A stretch of DNA of 37,616 nt, from the NCBI GenBank assembly GCA_964568625.1, contig CAZMQG010000016.1:1-37616 (forward strand). The letters run 5' to 3'. Positions within the stretch are counted from its first letter, which is position 1. The number at the start of each line of letters is the position of its first letter. Source of the DNA: JBAZAX01 sp964568625. Its GTDB lineage: Bacteria > Babelota > Babeliae > Babelales > RVW-14. A program made the position numbers and the translations under genes. Below the pieces are notes generated by a model. It was not told the origin of the DNA. It did not search any database and saw only the letters and a list, made by a program, of their open reading frames with translations. Shown one piece after another: positions 34,376 through 37,616 of the stretch.

Positions 34376-34389
34376 GCTAAAGCTTTAGC
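34376..34389 (+). repeat. Palindrome in the tRNA-Glu trailer
   Basis: GCTAAAGCTTTAGC is a perfect palindrome that starts within TCTTTGCT, directly after the CCA of tRNA-Glu. It mirrors the hairpin after tRNA-Lys. Confidence 0.6.
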
Positions 34390-34419
34390 TGGCACGGCCA
34401 GTTTTAAAGGGTCTCAATT

Positions 34420-34607
34420 ATGAAATCTAGAGGACAAAACTTACCAGTGGACTTTTTTTAATTGTAATTGGAATCTGTTTCGCATTCCCATTTATTTTAT
34501 CCGCAATATTAAAAAATGTTCTTATGCTTCTAGGTATTTACTTTATTTTTCTTGGTTTTCTTAAAATCCACAAATGTTTTAGTCGAAATGATTATTACAA
34601 TCAATAA
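34420..34607 (+). pseudogene. Small two-helix membrane protein, frameshifted at a T7 run
   Basis: An ATG at 34420 with AAAGGG upstream opens a frame that stops after 13 codons, right after seven T at 34453-34459. One extra T would join it to a frame running to TAA at 34605-34607 and give about 62 residues: MKSRGQNLPVDFF, then two membrane helices (LIVIGICFAFPFIL and VLMLLGIYFIFLGFL). That product resembles the protein at 35443-35688 in its helices (LxIG ... IL ... G ... G ... LK). It may be a true mutation, an assembly or sequencing error, or slippage. Confidence 0.6.
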
Positions 34608-34719
34608 AAGACATCCCAACTATTACTTTTAATATATTTATTCTGATAGAATTTCTAAATAACTAACTTTGTAAACCAGAAAAACATCATTTTTATTTTT
34701 ATGTTTTGGAGAAAATTTT

Positions 34720-35340
34720 ATGATTTTTAATAAAGATTTAATTCAAGATTATTTCGAAATTTTGAAAAACATTACACAATCACTAAATGAAACAAAAGAT
34801 ATTCTAACAAAATACTCTTCAACTGATTTAACAGAAGAAATTTTACTCGAAATATGTAGTAAGCTTTTGTTCCACAAAGATTTATTAGGAGATCAAAGTA
34901 CTGCAGTCTTAAAAATTAGAAACGAAATAATAGAATATTTGCGTGACTTCACATCCACCGGCATAGACGTTGAAATCGATCCTAACATTGCGTTGATAAT
35001 TGATAAACAAAACCCAAATTTCACAGTCACATTTAAAAATTCTGAAGGCAAAATTAAAAAAAGAAAATACGCGTTAACAATTAAATCGGTTGGCGTTAAA
35101 ATCGAATTTTCAATAAAAATAGATGTCATTTCAATTTTTGGAAAAAATTTTAATTATTATGATACAAACAAGGAATTAAAATTGGGCCCTGGAGTTGATG
35201 TTGGAATAAGCTGGTTATCTTTAACAATTTGTAAAATTGAAGAACTTGGGTGCACGCTCCTGTTATTTGGCCCAGTACTTGGAATATTGGGGTCTATAAG
35301 CTATGTATACCAAGGAACTATGACACCAATTGAAAAATAA
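34720..35340 (+). CDS. Unknown protein with hydrophobic C-terminus
   Basis: 206 residues after GGAG. There is no signal peptide. The first 75 residues are helical and acidic; the middle (about 82-140) looks strand-rich and Lys-rich; the last 30 include a hydrophobic Gly-rich run (CTLLLFGPVLGILGSISYVY) that could insert in a membrane. No family recognised. It lies among small membrane-protein genes with no obvious operon link. Confidence 0.7.
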   Translation: MIFNKDLIQDYFEILKNITQSLNETKDILTKYSSTDLTEEILLEICSKLLFHKDLLGDQSTAVLKIRNEIIEYLRDFTSTGIDVEIDPNIALIIDKQNPNFTVTFKNSEGKIKKRKYALTIKSVGVKIEFSIKIDVISIFGKNFNYYDTNKELKLGPGVDVGISWLSLTICKIEELGCTLLLFGPVLGILGSISYVYQGTMTPIEK

Positions 35341-35442
35341 AAACAGTCTGGATTTCGCCAAGTTATTGAATTTGTAAAACTATTCATGCTAGCATAATTT
35401 TAAATTAGTGAGTTTTACCAAACCCTTTAAAAGGAGCAAATT

Positions 35443-35688
35443 ATGAACGGAAGTTGTGGAAATGGACCATGCAACAGCGGTGATTCAGTAAAAGGCATTG
35501 TATCGCTTGTAATTGGTGCAATTTTAATCGCACTTGCATATAAAGTCATTTTACAAATTTTATTCTTTTTCACAGGTCTATTTTTAGTTTATTACGGTCT
35601 TGCAATATTGAAAATGGAACAGGTCAAAGTAGCAATTGATAACGCTCTTCAATCAATCAAAGAGCATCTACCTAAAGTTAAGAAATAA
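35443..35688 (+). CDS. Small membrane protein, unknown function
   Basis: 81 residues after a strong AAAGGAG. A short Gly/Cys-rich head (NGSCGNGPCNSGDS) precedes two adjacent membrane helices (about 20-58) and an amphipathic basic tail. Its helices resemble those of the frameshifted gene at 34420-34607, so the two may be a paralogous pair. Closed by the terminator at 35693. Confidence 0.75.
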   Translation: MNGSCGNGPCNSGDSVKGIVSLVIGAILIALAYKVILQILFFFTGLFLVYYGLAILKMEQVKVAIDNALQSIKEHLPKVKK

Positions 35689-35692
35689 TTTA

Positions 35693-35718
35693 GCCCCGGT
35701 ATTATCCGGGGCATTTTT
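35693..35718 (+). terminator. Rho-independent terminator
   Basis: GCCCCGG and CCGGGGC pair around TATTAT and are followed by ATTTTT. It closes the small membrane protein gene and faces the convergent RING gene. Confidence 0.88.
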
Positions 35719-35746
35719 AAATTCAATAATTTCTACGTAATACCTA

Positions 35747-36658
35747 TTATTGTACATCACGTAAATTATCTTGTGTAAGTATAATTTCTTCTTCTTTGGA
35801 AATATTCATAGCCTGTCTACAAATAGGACACTTATCCTTCATTTTTTCTCTAGAACCTTCTCCTGAGTGTAAACAATCCCCACTATGAAACGAGGCATGC
35901 CCACAAGCAAGTCGAAGAACACTATCGCCTTCTTTAAAATCCTCTCCACAAAGAATGCATTCCTTCGATAACCTAAAAGGTATGTTTATCTTATCTCTCA
36001 AACCAACCCACTTAGATTTAAACCATGCGACGCCAAAACAATCATAAAGCGCAATAACTATATTTACAGCCAAAAGAGATGCATATGCATACTGTTCATA
36101 ACTTTTAGGTTTGCTTACAATTAATTTATCAAGCATACGTACAAGTGAATTTATAGACTTACATCTTAATCTAAATTTTTCATCACTTGCCAATGTTCCA
36201 GTACTCATCGCAGCAAAACATGCCGTTCCACCCTCCAATATCGGCAAAATTGTTTCATGTAATGTTTGTAACATACCTTGAAGTTTGGCGAGCTCAACAT
36301 TATCTACTTTTTCATCTTTATTATTTAATAAATCTTTTATGTGTAAACCCAAACTTACAACATCGTAGGAACCCCAAAAATAATCATAATGGTGCAAGTC
36401 GTTTTTTCCACGCTTATTCACAATCGAAAGTATCTCGTTTGATAATCTGATAAAATCAGAGGCAATGAGTATAACTTTAGGTGCAACCCCCTGTTGTTTA
36501 CCAAGAGTATTTACTCCAACTGCCGCAGGAATTCGCAAAAATGCCGTAAATGCTTCAATGTCGTCTGCTGTCGTTGCATTTAAATTTGAACCAAAGGCAA
36601 TAACAAACAGAATCCATACAAGAATATTTTTAAATATATTTTTTTTACTAAAAATCAT
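35747..36658 (-). CDS. Exported RING-finger protein 1
   Basis: 303 residues with a signal peptide or anchor (about 8-28), a helical middle with a second hydrophobic stretch (about 190-210), and a C-terminal RING-type zinc finger: CILC (C234, C237), CGH ... H, GDC and CPIC (C277, C280). RING fingers are the core of eukaryotic E3 ubiquitin ligases and occur in effectors of intracellular bacteria. A paralogue lies immediately upstream in the same direction. E3 activity is inference from the motif. The ribosome site is weak. Confidence 0.85.
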   Translation of the reverse strand: MIFSKKNIFKNILVWILFVIAFGSNLNATTADDIEAFTAFLRIPAAVGVNTLGKQQGVAPKVILIASDFIRLSNEILSIVNKRGKNDLHHYDYFWGSYDVVSLGLHIKDLLNNKDEKVDNVELAKLQGMLQTLHETILPILEGGTACFAAMSTGTLASDEKFRLRCKSINSLVRMLDKLIVSKPKSYEQYAYASLLAVNIVIALYDCFGVAWFKSKWVGLRDKINIPFRLSKECILCGEDFKEGDSVLRLACGHASFHSGDCLHSGEGSREKMKDKCPICRQAMNISKEEEIILTQDNLRDVQ

Positions 36659-36709
36659 AAGTTGTTTTCTTATAAAATGTCCCGATATTCTACTGCCAAA
36701 CTTTAATAT

Positions 36710-37616
36710 CTATTTCTTTTTAATCGTAAGATCTGTCTCTCGACCTTCATCACGCTTGCCATTACAAATTGGACAAACTTCTGCAAGTCCTTCTTTATGA
36801 GAAAGCTGACTAAAACAATCTTCATGCCCATTTTTACTACAATGGTGAAGCACGTGCCCACAAACTAATCTTCTTACCCTCTCTCCTGAAACAAATGGAC
36901 AAAGACATAACGAACAATCGCCATCCAAAAATGTTCCATCGTTAACCACAACATGAGCGGCAGAATGATCGTTTGCCGCTATTTGTCCACCAATATTTCT
37001 GAAATGCTCTTCATCGGTTTCGTCAGGCACAATCCCATCATCAGGAAAATCCGCATCATCTCCAACATCCTCGTAACATCCTTCACTTAAATGCTCAGTT
37101 CCTGAGCCACCCCTACGTTTAAAATTATGTTCAACTGCAGCAACACCATCAACAACAGCTTCAATACCCAAAGCAGTAACAATATTAGCTAAAATCAAAA
37201 TTGTATATGCATAATACTCAGAACTTCTAGATTTACTAATAATCAGATTATCTACCAACCGAGAAAGTGAACATACAGCTCTACACCTATTCCTAAACTG
37301 TTGAGCCTGCAAATTATTTACGTCTCTTGACGTAGATCGTAAAAATGCCGAAAATCCCTCAACCACAGGCAACACTAACTCATGCAATGATTGAATCTTT
37401 GCATCAAGTTTTTCATTCTGCATAGAAATATTATTTTTAGCTTTATCATCTTTTTGATCTATAAGATCTTTAACATGTGTAATTAGATTTTTGACATCAT
37501 AAGCACACCAACAATAATCGAAAGTATGAAAATCATATCTTTCACGCTTATTTACAATTGAAAGTACCGCATCTGACAATCTAATCAGATCAGAAGCAAT
37601 TCTTATAGTTTTTGAA
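36710..37616 (-). CDS. RING-finger protein 2, 5' end outside the window
   Basis: Paralogue of RING-finger protein 1: IASDLIRLSDAVLSIVNKR corresponds to IASDFIRLSNEILSIVNKR there. The open frame continues to the window edge, so the start and probable signal peptide are missing. It has an acidic linker (about 60 extra residues, rich in Asp and Glu) before a C-terminal RING: CSLC, CGHVLHHC, HEDC and CPIC. Tandem duplication is clear; the RING is less conserved than the helical part. Likely a ubiquitin-pathway effector by motif only. Confidence 0.85.
   Translation of the reverse strand, partial: SKTIRIASDLIRLSDAVLSIVNKRERYDFHTFDYCWCAYDVKNLITHVKDLIDQKDDKAKNNISMQNEKLDAKIQSLHELVLPVVEGFSAFLRSTSRDVNNLQAQQFRNRCRAVCSLSRLVDNLIISKSRSSEYYAYTILILANIVTALGIEAVVDGVAAVEHNFKRRGGSGTEHLSEGCYEDVGDDADFPDDGIVPDETDEEHFRNIGGQIAANDHSAAHVVVNDGTFLDGDCSLCLCPFVSGERVRRLVCGHVLHHCSKNGHEDCFSQLSHKEGLAEVCPICNGKRDEGRETDLTIKKK

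Overview
The window is AT-rich DNA from a bacterium that most likely lives inside or on a eukaryotic host. It has ordinary bacterial housekeeping genes (alaS, rodA, sbcC, rpiB, pepA, sufS/sufU, accC, truB, rluD, mgtE and five tRNAs). Between them lie many unrecognised proteins with signal peptides, several carrying eukaryote-like motifs: RING fingers, an IQ (calmodulin-binding) motif, ankyrin-like helices and a possible cyclin box. This mixture best fits Candidatus Dependentiae (TM6) or a similar intracellular lineage. That assignment is inference from gene content; there is no 16S gene here.

Layout. 1-3500: secreted unknown proteins, a tRNA-Ile/tRNA-Ala pair and a small basic protein. 3606-6227: alaS. 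6328-15456, minus strand: an operon-like block of four large exported proteins. Three are tandem paralogues with a nearly identical N-terminal beta-solenoid-like domain, a diverged seven-blade propeller and a shared C-terminal tail. The fourth is built from NSNA-type 11- and 14-residue repeats and is interrupted by a 100-N assembly gap that can be closed in frame. 15550-24560: rodA, sbcC, a lipoprotein-rpiB-IQ-motif protein cluster, a coiled-coil secreted protein, a DUF952 lipoprotein and pepA. 24591-30906: sufU/sufS, an HD hydrolase, and a plus-strand run accC, biotinyl carrier, MerR-like protein, truB. 30954-34370: initiator tRNA, a small exported protein, rluD, mgtE, tRNA-Lys and tRNA-Glu. 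34420-37616: a small membrane protein broken at a T7 run, its likely intact relative, an unknown protein and two RING-finger paralogues, the last cut by the window edge.

How the genes may work together. The housekeeping genes show no single pathway: they cover translation and RNA modification, cell-wall elongation, Fe-S assembly, biotin-dependent carboxylation, peptide turnover and Mg2+ uptake. Several appear without their usual partners nearby (sbcD, sufBCD, a carboxyltransferase). The exported set is the distinctive part. The four-gene block at 6328-15456 looks like a surface or secreted protein system diversified by duplication, repeat expansion and recombination. The RING, IQ, ankyrin and cyclin-like proteins are candidate host-directed effectors. 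These roles are inferred from motifs read by eye; no database search was possible.
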